A stretch of DNA of 64,000 bases. Source: Aeromonas simiae. Its GTDB lineage: Bacteria; Pseudomonadota; Gammaproteobacteria; Enterobacterales; Aeromonadaceae. Where the stretch lies: NCBI RefSeq assembly GCF_000820125.1, contig NZ_CDBY01000058.1, positions 1 through 64,000 of the forward strand, written 5' to 3'. Both the position numbers and the translations under genes were made by a program. Each line of letters starts with the position of its first letter. Position 1 is the first letter of the stretch. Below are positions 8,396-16,098 of the stretch, in pieces. A model generated the notes under the pieces. The model did no database searches. It saw nothing but the letters and a program-made list of their open reading frames with translations, and had not been told where the DNA came from.

Positions 8396-10690
8396 TTACC
8401 CTATCAGTTTGCGGATCTGGCCGTAGCTAGACACATCCTCAACCACCATCTGATAACCCTTCCTGGCGCCCGCTTCTGCGCCTTGCCGCGCGGCCTGCTC
8501 GCAGGCGAGGGCCAGGGCCGCATCGCCAGCACCGGACACCGCCAGATGTTGGATGACCGTCACCCCACCACCGCCACCGCCCTGCCCTGCTGCCCGCTCA
8601 AGAATGGCGGCGCTGTCGCGGCGACTGGTCACATTGGCCGGACCGCGCACCAGGGTGCCGTTGACGAACTCATCGCCCAGCTCAGACACGATCCCGAACT
8701 GGTTGGCTGGGATATATCCACCCTTGTCGAACATGCCAGCAAGGGTCTGGCCTGCCACAACGCCGATAGAGGCATAACCCAACGCCTTGACGCTGGCCGC
8801 CAGCGGAATGCTATACGGCGCAGGAACGGCACCTAGCGCCTTAGTAGCCGCATCTTCTGTTGCCACGATCATCGATGGAATCGCCGCCGCTTTCTGCGCC
8901 GCAAACAGCACTTTATAGAGGGCGGATTGTTCCATCCCAGCCTGCTGCATCGCCGAGGTAGTGATGCTCATCTGCTGCTGGGTGAAGCTCAGCAGTTCGG
9001 CAGCCACCGTGGCCTGGTACTCGCGCTGCTTGTTGACCCGGTCGTTTTCGATTTGCAGCAGGCGAGCCTGGTGATCCTGCTCCAGCTGCTCACGGGCACT
9101 GTACTGCTCCATTTGCAGTTGCATCTGCAGTTCGTGATTGCCGGCTGCTGCATCATAGGCGCTGGCATACTGCCGCTGCAGGCGTGACTGGGCATCCTGC
9201 CATCGGCTCTGCTCTTCGATTATTGAGGCGCCATAAGCCTCCTGAGCCTGCACGGCGCGAGCGTCGTACCAGCGCTGATCGACCCCAGCCAAGGCAGCAT
9301 TGCTGTTTTCCAACAACGCCTGGCGCTTGGTTAGCTCGCGGGATATCTGGGCGGTTTCCTCACGAAAAGAATCAACAGCCGCATAGTTGGGGGGCCTAAC
9401 CTTCTTTGGTGCATCCGGGATCTCCACAACACCGACAGGGCGGCCAGTGCCGGGGGCAGGCAGTGGAGCCTCACCATCACCTGCCGTTGTGGCTTCGGCA
9501 ATCTTCTGGCGGAGCAACCCGAGGTTCTTGAAATAACCATCCCAGCCGTTACTCTCGCCGATGTTCAGAAACGACTTGACCCGTTCCTCAGCCTGAGACA
9601 ATGCCTCGCCCATTTTCGCAAGATGGCTAAAGGCGGGGGCGGCAGCACCTTCATCATTGGATGCAGCGATAAACGCCTTCTCGGCCTCGTTGTACTCGAT
9701 CTTAGCGGAAAACAGATCAGCCCGAGCCTTGAGGTAGGGTGCTCGCATCGATTCATTCAGCAACGGTTCAATCTTGCCGATCGTTTGGTCAAGCCATTGC
9801 ATCAATGACTGCAGGGCTCGACTGGCTTGCTCTACCCCATCGATCACATAGAGCGCGATCCCCTTCCCCAACTCGGCAAAGCCGCCCTTGGCCTCGGCAC
9901 TGTCGGTAATCCACGTCCTGATCAGGCGCGATCCCTCCGCCACAGCAGGGGCCATGCTGGCCTTAACCTGCTGCCAGAGCGCCCCCATCACCGACACCAA
10001 CCGATCAAGCTCGAGACGGGCATCACGCACCGCGGCAAACTGGCCACCGGTGAGCGCCATCCCCATCGACTCGATGCTGTCAGCAAAGGTCAGCAACTCC
10101 CCGTTGCGTGTGTAGAGGGTGTCGAACAACTCGGCGGCAGCGTCATTCAGCTCGTCAAGCCAGAATCGCGCATCGCTGGCGCTCATCTTCTGCAACTCAG
10201 CGGTGAAACGGCGCAGCTGCTCATCCGGTGAGAGGGAGGCCCAAGACTGCGCCGACTGACCGATCTGTTTGAAAAAGTCTGCCATGGGGCCACCGCCTGT
10301 CTTGGCGGCATCGGCAATCTTGACGTTAAGATCCTTGATCACGTCCGCCAGACGCTCACTACTGGAGCCCGCCCACTCTGCAGCTTGGGCGTAGGCATGC
10401 CACTGCTGCGCAGCGATACCCACATTGCGACCGAGCTGGGCAGTCTGATCCAGCGAACTGTACGCTGCCTTGATGCCAGCGAGAGCGGCTCCAGAGCCGA
10501 TAGCAATCAGTGCACTACGCAGGCTGAATATCTGCGCGATCGTGGCCTGCACACCGCCGGCCACCGCCTTAGCACCGTTAACGATACTGCCGCCAAAGCT
10601 GGTGAAGTCGTCCCGTGAGCGTTTAAGCTCGCTGCGAAACTGCGCAGCATTGAGCCCCAGGGTGGTGACCAGGGAGCGAAGTACGGCCAT
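8396..10690 (-). CDS. tape measure protein
   Basis: This 764-residue protein has an N-terminal segment typical of tape measures (LGLNAAQFRSELKRSRDDF). A long helical central part follows, with hydrophobic segments near residues 40-75 and 600-680, then a glycine-rich C-terminus (GQGGGGGGVTVIQH). Such proteins span the tail lumen, fix tail length and are ejected with the DNA. At about 0.15 nm per residue the tail would be about 115 nm, which suits a siphovirus; that figure is an estimate from length alone. It follows the frameshifted gpG/gpGT chaperone genes, the universal order in long-tailed phages. Confidence 0.9.
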   Translation of the reverse strand: MAVLRSLVTTLGLNAAQFRSELKRSRDDFTSFGGSIVNGAKAVAGGVQATIAQIFSLRSALIAIGSGAALAGIKAAYSSLDQTAQLGRNVGIAAQQWHAYAQAAEWAGSSSERLADVIKDLNVKIADAAKTGGGPMADFFKQIGQSAQSWASLSPDEQLRRFTAELQKMSASDARFWLDELNDAAAELFDTLYTRNGELLTFADSIESMGMALTGGQFAAVRDARLELDRLVSVMGALWQQVKASMAPAVAEGSRLIRTWITDSAEAKGGFAELGKGIALYVIDGVEQASRALQSLMQWLDQTIGKIEPLLNESMRAPYLKARADLFSAKIEYNEAEKAFIAASNDEGAAAPAFSHLAKMGEALSQAEERVKSFLNIGESNGWDGYFKNLGLLRQKIAEATTAGDGEAPLPAPGTGRPVGVVEIPDAPKKVRPPNYAAVDSFREETAQISRELTKRQALLENSNAALAGVDQRWYDARAVQAQEAYGASIIEEQSRWQDAQSRLQRQYASAYDAAAGNHELQMQLQMEQYSAREQLEQDHQARLLQIENDRVNKQREYQATVAAELLSFTQQQMSITTSAMQQAGMEQSALYKVLFAAQKAAAIPSMIVATEDAATKALGAVPAPYSIPLAASVKALGYASIGVVAGQTLAGMFDKGGYIPANQFGIVSELGDEFVNGTLVRGPANVTSRRDSAAILERAAGQGGGGGGVTVIQHLAVSGAGDAALALACEQAARQGAEAGARKGYQMVVEDVSSYGQIRKLIG

Positions 10691-10699
10691 GGAGATTCC

Positions 10700-10915
10700 T
10701 TACCCAAGCAACGCCTTAACGGCAAGCCGGGACTCTTCTGGTGTGATGGTATTGGGGTCTTTCGGGGTGGGATGCAGACGTTCGTGTTCGAGCCAATACC
10801 ACGCCAGCCAGGTATTCAATTCGGAGACCGGCAGAGCCATGATCTCCGTGATGCTCTTGTGTAGATCCAGCGCCAGGCGGATCACCAACTTCGTGGTGTC
10901 GCTGGCGCTTATTCG
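10700..10915 (-). CDS. gpT-like extension made by -1 frameshift from the gpG-like gene
   Basis: This reading frame lacks a good start site of its own; a TTG lies at 10888 with no clear ribosome site. It is open back to the slippery sequence AAAAAAC near the end of the upstream tail chaperone gene. A -1 slip there would join 129 residues of the gpG-like protein to 71 residues of this frame, giving a 200-residue fusion. Tail chaperone pairs of this kind (lambda gpG and gpGT) load the tape measure and recruit tube subunits. The layout, slippery site and position before the tape measure all agree. Confidence 0.8.
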   Translation of the reverse strand, partial: RISASDTTKLVIRLALDLHKSITEIMALPVSELNTWLAWYWLEHERLHPTPKDPNTITPEESRLAVKALLG

Positions 10916-11301
10916 TTTTTTTCCTGCTCCAGCGCCTTCTCGCCCATGTGATTGAGGCGCTTTGCCACCGGTAGCAGCCGGTCAACCAAGGACATGGGCA
11001 TGGCGTCCATCAGCTGAGGAACATCGTCTTGGGTAGCCAGCGGCTCTCCATCCTCGTTGACCATGCAGGCCACGAGCAGGGAGACCATCCATTGGAAAGG
11101 GTTGTCGATCAGGGGGGTCCCACTGATCGGGTCAAAGTTGCGCTGCTGGTAATCCTGCAGTCCAGCGATGGACATCTCACGCACGATGATTTCCATGTCG
11201 TCCCCAAACTCAGGGGCAGGGACGCGCTCATGGCGATAGGCCAACTTGTTGAGCAGGGCCGCCGCCGTGACAGTGGGCGCCTTGGTTTTTTTGTTCGTCA
11301 T
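10909..11301 (-). CDS. tail assembly chaperone, gpG-like
   Basis: A 130-residue protein between the tail tube and tape-measure genes. It has the helical, charged character of tail assembly chaperones (SIAGLQDYQQRNFDPISG, then an acidic centre). The last codons contain the frameshift heptamer described separately, just before the TAA. In the lambda system most ribosomes make the short protein and a few percent make the longer one; the ratio here cannot be read from sequence. It follows the tube gene by 6 nt. Confidence 0.8.
   Translation of the reverse strand: MTNKKTKAPTVTAAALLNKLAYRHERVPAPEFGDDMEIIVREMSIAGLQDYQQRNFDPISGTPLIDNPFQWMVSLLVACMVNEDGEPLATQDDVPQLMDAMPMSLVDRLLPVAKRLNHMGEKALEQEKNE
10915..10921 (-). 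promoter_or_regulatory. programmed -1 ribosomal frameshift site A-AAA-AAC
   Basis: In the frame of the gpG-like gene the codons read GAA AAA AAC GAA TAA, so the heptamer A AAA AAC is in the phase required for tandem slippage. The -1 frame downstream stays open for 71 codons. The canonical heptamer and the gene context make this a strong prediction. Confidence 0.85.
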
Positions 11302-11307
11302 GGTTGA

Positions 11308-11748
11308 TTAGCCCCCTGCCGCCTTGCCCCAGGTCACGGTGCCGTTTTGCTTGCACGGCACCACCCAGTCGATAGTCTTGTCGCCACTGGTCTCGTCGCG
11401 CATATAGCCCAGCAACACCACCTCATACTCGGCGGTAACGCCGTCTGGCCACTGGTGCTGGATGATGACGATTTTGCGAGCGCGGGCGGCGGCGAAAAAC
11501 GCCTCCTGACCAGCGTCGCCGTCGTAGGATTTCCCCTTGAGCTCCTTATCGGGGCCGTCGAACAGGCCCGCGATGTAGCGCTTACTCGTATCTTCTAGGG
11601 TCGTCTGCTCCTGGGTTGGGGTTTTCTCACCGACCTGGCCGATGCTCATCATGCCGATCACCTGCTGAAAGGTAGTGACGGCGCCCTTTTCCTTGAACAA
11701 CGTGATGGTGCCGGCGCCCAGAACGGCGTCTTTCGGGGTAGCGCTCAT
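11308..11748 (-). CDS. major tail tube protein
   Basis: A 146-residue, beta-rich protein located between the tail terminator and the gpG-like chaperone, the invariant position of the tail tube gene. It opens with MSATPKDAVLGAGTITLFKEKG and ends in a glycine tail. It has no C-terminal Ig-like domain such as the one on lambda gpV, so the tube surface should be plain. Its hexamers should stack around the tape measure. No close family name can be assigned by eye. Confidence 0.75.
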   Translation of the reverse strand: MSATPKDAVLGAGTITLFKEKGAVTTFQQVIGMMSIGQVGEKTPTQEQTTLEDTSKRYIAGLFDGPDKELKGKSYDGDAGQEAFFAAARARKIVIIQHQWPDGVTAEYEVVLLGYMRDETSGDKTIDWVVPCKQNGTVTWGKAAGG

Positions 11749-12113
11749 GCTCGATTTCTCCGATTGGTGGTTTGGATCTCAACGATGGCGCGCAGCTGGC
11801 TGCCGCCCTCGCTCTTGGCGTCCCGCGCATCGAGCACGGTCACCCGTTGAAATTCGGTGGTCGTGGTGTTGTCCAGCGCAGCAAGCCGGTTGGCCAGCTC
11901 ATCCAGCTGGGTGCGGCGGGTGGCATACAGGTCGATCTGCCAATTGTGGCTCTGGAGGACGTTCCCACCCTCCAGGGTGCGGGCCGCTTGCACCGGCGAG
12001 GTGAGGAAGTAGCCTGCCGCCGGCAGCTCGGCCTCTTGAGGCACAGTATCGGGGTATGGCTCAAGGCCAAGGGCACCGCTGATCAGCCGGTGAAACGCGT
12101 CTCTGAAAATCAT
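11745..12113 (-). CDS. tail terminator / completion protein (gpU or DUF3168-like)
   Basis: This 122-residue protein has the mixed alpha/beta pattern and size of tail terminators, including a WQIDLYATRRTQLDELANRL segment typical of minor capsid or completion proteins that cap the head-proximal end of the tail. It overlaps both neighbours by 4 nt, so the head-closure, gp10-like, terminator and tube genes form one coupled block. The exact family (gpU versus DUF3168) is not resolved. Confidence 0.65.
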   Translation of the reverse strand: MIFRDAFHRLISGALGLEPYPDTVPQEAELPAAGYFLTSPVQAARTLEGGNVLQSHNWQIDLYATRRTQLDELANRLAALDNTTTTEFQRVTVLDARDAKSEGGSQLRAIVEIQTTNRRNRA

Positions 12114-12673
12114 CGCAGCAATGCCTTGTCGATGGCCGCTGACAGCGTGGTGCGCTGGATCTCCAGCGCGTCCTCGATATGGCGGTCAAATGCCGGGCGG
12201 ATAAAGGGGCGCGCCTCGATGCCTGGGTGAATAAGGCTCTCTTGCCCTGGGCGGTCGCGTCGCAGGTGGGCGCGCTTCTGTGCCTTGGCAGAATCGCTGT
12301 GCTTCTTGAGGCTGGCCCCCGAGGCGAGGCTGTGCTCGCGGGTGCCGTGCTCCAGCCAATAGGCGTACACCGGGGCGTCGATGGCTTTACCTGCTGCCAC
12401 CTGCACCTTGTAGCTCTTGAACACCCCAACCGAGGCCACCACATCGGCCCAGGTGGGATTGCGCGGAATGCTGACCCGCAGCTTGATGCTCTCGCCAAGC
12501 TGACCGGTGTCGTGGTCCCAGTTCTGTTCGTACAGCGACTGGGTATCGGCCAGCACCGGCTGAGCCGAGGTACGGGCGACGTCTCGTAGCACCTTCTTCT
12601 GCACGGCCAAATCCAGGTTGGCGAGCTGGCTTTCCAACTCATCGAAGCCGGACACATCGAACGACGTTGTCAT
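12110..12673 (-). CDS. HK97 gp10-like head-tail joining protein
   Basis: A 187-residue protein with the hallmarks of the HK97 gp10 family: an N-terminal SGFDELESQLANLDLAVQKK helix, a central AYWLEHGTREHSLASG region, and a C-terminal arginine-rich segment ending in a long helix. The family helps attach tails to filled heads. The start overlaps the head-tail adaptor gene by 4 nt. Confidence 0.75.
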   Translation of the reverse strand: MTTSFDVSGFDELESQLANLDLAVQKKVLRDVARTSAQPVLADTQSLYEQNWDHDTGQLGESIKLRVSIPRNPTWADVVASVGVFKSYKVQVAAGKAIDAPVYAYWLEHGTREHSLASGASLKKHSDSAKAQKRAHLRRDRPGQESLIHPGIEARPFIRPAFDRHIEDALEIQRTTLSAAIDKALLR

Positions 12674-12993
12674 GAGTCGACCCTCTCGGCGGTAATTGTC
12701 AACCAGGCGCGGCGCTGGTCTGGCTGAGCCAGCTTGATGTCCAACACCTCACCCGATGCCGCCAGCCGGATGCGCTGCGCGGTGGTCACACCGTGGCGGT
12801 GGCGAATGCGGATGCTGTACTGCCCCTCACTTACCTCTCGCCCAGCACGGATCTGCTCGCGCCCACCAATCATCTGCACATCCGCCCAGATGGGGCTGGA
12901 TTCATCCCAACCATCGAGAGGCTGACCAACGGCATCACGGCCAGCCTGGCGGGTCAGCAGGGTGATGCGGTCTCGCAAACGGCCTGCAGGCAT
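12670..12993 (-). CDS. head closure protein (phage head-tail adaptor)
   Basis: A 107-residue protein with the beta-barrel pattern of SPP1 gp16/HK97-type adaptors: AGRLRDRITLLTRQAGRDAVGQ at the start, a WADVQMIGGREQI segment and a C-terminal LTITAERV strand. It should seal the portal channel after packaging. A lipoprotein gene with its own terminator has been inserted between this gene and the connector gene that normally precedes it directly. Confidence 0.8.
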   Translation of the reverse strand: MPAGRLRDRITLLTRQAGRDAVGQPLDGWDESSPIWADVQMIGGREQIRAGREVSEGQYSIRIRHRHGVTTAQRIRLAASGEVLDIKLAQPDQRRAWLTITAERVDS

Positions 12994-13006
12994 TGTTCCT
13001 CCGGCA

Positions 13007-13032
13007 ATAAAAAACCCCGCCGGAGCGGGGTT
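13007..13032 (-). terminator. intrinsic terminator behind the lipoprotein gene
   Basis: Leftward, an 8-bp AACCCCGC/GCGGGGTT stem with a 4-nt loop is followed by a T-rich tract. Confidence 0.8.
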
Positions 13033-13047
13033 ATGTTGCTGACTTAG

Positions 13048-13560
13048 TTACCAGTCAGAACGACTGATGGTGAAGCTACGCTTCATTTCATCACCAAACT
13101 CAAGAAGCTTAGGCTTCACAGCATCTAGATCCCCTCGAGTTTGAATTGGTAGTTCCATGGCAGGATAGGACCCAAATTCACTGACAGTTGCAGGCATGTC
13201 AAGAAGAAGGTTTTTAAAGTCTGTTTTAAACTTGCCCTCTTTAGTCTCAACCTTCATCGTGAACTTAACTCTCCACGATGCCTTACCGATACATTCGAAA
13301 CCGGCACATGGATAATTGATCATGCCATTGCCAATCAAAACTCCATCAGCAGCATTCTGATACTCGATGACCGACTTGGCTGATTTAAAGTTTTCAGCGA
13401 TCCATTTCAGAGAGCCTTCATAAATTTGTCCCTTTGACATACCAGGAACATCATAGATTTGAGAAAACTCTCTATCTGATGGGTTAACAGGCATATCCGC
13501 AGGGGAGGTAACACATCCACTTAAACCAACAGCCACTGCCACCGAAAGACACTTTTTCAT
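13048..13560 (-). CDS. secreted lipoprotein inserted in the head gene cluster (moron)
   Basis: The chosen start gives MKKCLSVAVAVGLSGCVTSP, a signal peptide with the lipobox LSGC (Cys16), behind a perfect AGGAGG ribosome site; an upstream in-frame start would bury the signal. The mature part (about 155 residues) is beta-rich with two further cysteines (PCAGFEC) and resembles DUF4468-type TBP2-like folds, a tentative match. It is clearly more AT-rich than the head genes around it and is followed by its own terminator. A lipoprotein in the head cluster suggests expression in the lysogen, for example to block phage entry or alter the envelope. Confidence 0.75.
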   Translation of the reverse strand: MKKCLSVAVAVGLSGCVTSPADMPVNPSDREFSQIYDVPGMSKGQIYEGSLKWIAENFKSAKSVIEYQNAADGVLIGNGMINYPCAGFECIGKASWRVKFTMKVETKEGKFKTDFKNLLLDMPATVSEFGSYPAMELPIQTRGDLDAVKPKLLEFGDEMKRSFTISRSDW

Positions 13561-13647
13561 CCTATCCTCCTGAACAAAGAGAGGTAGGATATCGTTTGAA
13601 ACCAATCGCCTTCAATGTAAATACACCATGGAATAGTGATCAATCCC

Positions 13648-13986
13648 TCACAACTCTGGATACAAGATCCGGTAAGGCCCCAGTAGATGGGCATACGCCA
13701 GCGGCACCTCGCTGACGGTTGCACCTGTGATGATGGTTTCCCGGTTCTCATACAGCTGGCCAGCATGCATCAGGATGGCCGCGACCACCGCTTGGTTATC
13801 GAGGGTCAGGCCGTAACTGTCGGTGTCGGGCACTGTCTCACCGGCGGCATAGAGCTGGCGGCCCATGTAGTTGGCGGCGGCCTGTTCTGCCGCCCCCAGG
13901 TACACCCCCAACAGCACATCTTCGACGCTGTCGGCGGCGTCCAGGCGAAGCTGTTTTTTCAGCAGCACCACATCAAGCAGAGGCAC
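13648..13986 (-). CDS. head-tail connector protein, gp6-like
   Basis: The GTG start at 13986 follows a GGGAGG ribosome site and gives a 112-residue protein opening with PLLDVVLLKKQLRLD, the typical first helix of HK97 gp6-like connectors, with AAANYMGRQLY later. Longer in-frame starts lack a ribosome site. The ring it forms sits beneath the portal. It overlaps the preceding small gene by 14 nt. Confidence 0.75.
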   Translation of the reverse strand: MPLLDVVLLKKQLRLDAADSVEDVLLGVYLGAAEQAAANYMGRQLYAAGETVPDTDSYGLTLDNQAVVAAILMHAGQLYENRETIITGATVSEVPLAYAHLLGPYRILYPEL

Positions 13987-14167
13987 GGCGGCCTCCCTTA
14001 CCCTTGCTTGGCGGTTTCTTGCTGGACTCGGCATCGCCATCGGTGGCGTATCGGGCGAGACCGGCTTGCACCAGCTCGTCCGCCTCTGCTTGGTTGGCAA
14101 CGGTCAGGGGATCCCCGGCGTTGCCGCTCCGTTCGCCAAACAGCGAAGTCGTAAGAATCACGTGCAT
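13973..14167 (-). CDS. small phage protein between capsid and connector genes
   Basis: A 64-residue protein with a good AGGAG site. The segment ANQAEADELVQAGLARYAT is typical of short proteins found between the major capsid and connector genes of HK97-like phages (a DNA-packaging or gpFI-like position). The C-terminus is lysine- and glycine-rich. Function is unknown. Confidence 0.6.
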   Translation of the reverse strand: MHVILTTSLFGERSGNAGDPLTVANQAEADELVQAGLARYATDGDAESSKKPPSKGKGGRRASA

Positions 14168-14196
14168 AACGCACTCCTATGCATCGACTCAAACAA

Positions 14197-14215
14197 GCCG
14201 GGGCCATGCCCCGGC
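14197..14215 (-). terminator. hairpin downstream of the major capsid gene
   Basis: An 8-bp GCCGGGGC/GCCCCGGC stem with a 3-nt loop. The following T tract is weak (TTGTTT), so it may attenuate or stabilise mRNA rather than terminate fully. Confidence 0.5.
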
Positions 14216-14220
14216 ATTGG

Positions 14221-15423
14221 TTATGCCTTGATGGCCAGCGCCTTGACGGCGGCGGTATCTTCGAGCAGGGCGTCGAAGCGATGGAACATCAGGAAACCGA
14301 CCAGACCGAACTCGGCGTACTTCTCGGCTAGGCGGCGCAGAGCCATACCCTTGACGCGGCGGATCTGGAAGTAGCTGAAATCGCCGTAAGCCACGGCCTT
14401 GGCCCCTGCTGCCACGCTAGGCATCCCCTGGTCGATCTGGTACTGGTCGCCGTCGATGGTAGCAGGGGCTACACCGGCCACGTCCGGCAGCCAGAGCGGG
14501 CGGCCATCGCCATCCTTCATCTTTTTGAGACCGAGCAGGGTGTTATCGTTGAACAGCCAGCGAGCGGTGGCGAGACGATAAGCCGGATCCACCGCGTGCT
14601 TGAGATCGAGCAAATCGGCATGGGAGAGTGAACCGGATGCCGCCGAAGTCACACCGCCAGTGACCTGATTGAGCAGACCCTTGATGTTGTTGCCAGCACC
14701 ACTGCCACTGATCAGCTGCTTAGCCTCGCCACGCCCCAGGCGGGAACCGAGGCGGCGGGCAACCAGCCCGGTGATATCGACACCGCTGTCCTGCAGCAGC
14801 TCGTCGGAGATCTTGACGATGTTGGAGGTCATCTTCTTGGCCCCGATGCTTACCTGGCCGAACTCCGCGTCATCTTCGGTAGTCTCCTGATTCTCACCGA
14901 CCATCACCCCCTCTTCGAGGGTGCCGTCGGTGGTCACCCAGGTGATGGGGTTGCCGCTGTCGGTTTCGAACACAGTGGCGATATTGGCGAGGCCGCCGAA
15001 CGCCTTCATGGTTTCGACCACCCGGTTGCGGAACTCGGTCGGCACGGTGAAGCCACCCTTGGCATCATCATTGGTCACCTGAGCGCGCATCTCTTTGAAC
15101 AGCTGACGCTGCTCGCCGTCGAGCGCATCAAACCCGCCACGCAGCACAGTATCGAGTACCTTCAGCTGGCGAGCCTCGGCAACACTGGTGTTGGTGTCGA
15201 TCAGAGAGCGGTGCTCAGGGTTGTCGTTGAGGTCGTCAGAATCCAGCTTGATCAGGCGCTCCTCTCGGGAGATGGCCGCATCCAGATCGTCCAGCTCCTT
15301 ACTCATATCCCCCCACTGCTTGGTCAAGGCATCGTCCCAGCGCTTCTCGCTGTTCTCGTCGTTGAGTTTGCGCATCTGACCGGCGATGGTGGCGCGCTTC
15401 TGCTTCATTTCATGCAATTTCAT
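14221..15423 (-). CDS. major capsid protein, HK97 fold
   Basis: This 400-residue protein has a charged, coiled-coil N-terminal delta domain (about 1-105). It is followed by the HK97 core with the motif KGGFTVPTEFRNRVVETMKA and a C-terminal segment (VKGMALRRLAEKYAEFGLVGF). The delta domain should act as an internal scaffold and be removed by the protease encoded next door. The gene follows the protease, as in HK97, but a strong terminator lies between them. Confidence 0.92.
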   Translation of the reverse strand: MKLHEMKQKRATIAGQMRKLNDENSEKRWDDALTKQWGDMSKELDDLDAAISREERLIKLDSDDLNDNPEHRSLIDTNTSVAEARQLKVLDTVLRGGFDALDGEQRQLFKEMRAQVTNDDAKGGFTVPTEFRNRVVETMKAFGGLANIATVFETDSGNPITWVTTDGTLEEGVMVGENQETTEDDAEFGQVSIGAKKMTSNIVKISDELLQDSGVDITGLVARRLGSRLGRGEAKQLISGSGAGNNIKGLLNQVTGGVTSAASGSLSHADLLDLKHAVDPAYRLATARWLFNDNTLLGLKKMKDGDGRPLWLPDVAGVAPATIDGDQYQIDQGMPSVAAGAKAVAYGDFSYFQIRRVKGMALRRLAEKYAEFGLVGFLMFHRFDALLEDTAAVKALAIKA

Positions 15424-15448
15424 GGGGCATCTGCTCCGTTAGGACAAC

Positions 15449-15469
15449 AAAAAACCCGCCGAGGCGGGT
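15449..15469 (-). terminator. strong terminator between prohead protease and capsid genes
   Basis: Leftward, a 7-bp ACCCGCC/GGCGGGT stem with a 2-nt loop is followed by six T residues. It sits in the middle of the head operon, so read-through or antitermination is needed for capsid production. Confidence 0.75.
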
Positions 15470-15486
15470 CAGGGTTTACAGCGCGA

Positions 15487-16098
15487 TCAGGCGCCGATCA
15501 GCTTCAATTCTCGCTCCCGTCGCAGGCGTTCCTGCTCTATCTGGGCTCGACTCTCGGTGGCCAGGTAATCCTGCATGGAGCGGGAGGCAGCGGCAGAATC
15601 CGGGTAAGCCGGGAAGGCCACCGGGCCGACATCGTAGAGGCGGGCAAACTTGGTGATCTCGCGGATCAGCAGGCCGTCATCGTCGTAGTACCAACGTTCG
15701 CCATCGTGGGCCACCCGAAAGTTGAACGAGCTACCGTCGATGTCTCCCCGCTGCAGCGGGGCCAACACCATATCCCGCACCGTCTGGGTGTCCGGGGCGG
15801 CGATCTCGTAGCGCAGGCCGGTTTCATCCAGGGTCAGGCGCAGGGTGCCGCTCTTGGTGCGCCCCAGTACGAAGTTGGGGTCGTGGTTGAACAGGCCACG
15901 TACATCGTCCTGCATCACGCTGTCAAAAGCGCCGGGCTTGATGATCTCGCGAAAGCCGCCGAGGTTTTCGCTCAGGCTGTTGAAGGTAGCGCCGTAGCCG
16001 ATGATCTTGGCCCCTTGCCCCTCCGCACCGGGATCGGCGCGCACCTCGCAGCGGAAGAAGCGGCGCTCCCGATCACTGGTCGCTGTTGCTTGGGTCAT
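15487..16098 (-). CDS. HK97-family prohead protease
   Basis: A 203-residue S78-family protease. The catalytic histidine is visible in RGLFNHDPNFVLGRT (about residues 89-103) and the serine in DIDGSSFNFRV (about 139-149), with the GYGATFNSLSE strand near residue 33. It should cleave the capsid delta domains and itself during head maturation. The start lies inside the portal gene, overlapping it by 26 nt, so the two are coupled. Confidence 0.9.
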   Translation of the reverse strand: MTQATATSDRERRFFRCEVRADPGAEGQGAKIIGYGATFNSLSENLGGFREIIKPGAFDSVMQDDVRGLFNHDPNFVLGRTKSGTLRLTLDETGLRYEIAAPDTQTVRDMVLAPLQRGDIDGSSFNFRVAHDGERWYYDDDGLLIREITKFARLYDVGPVAFPAYPDSAAASRSMQDYLATESRAQIEQERLRRERELKLIGA

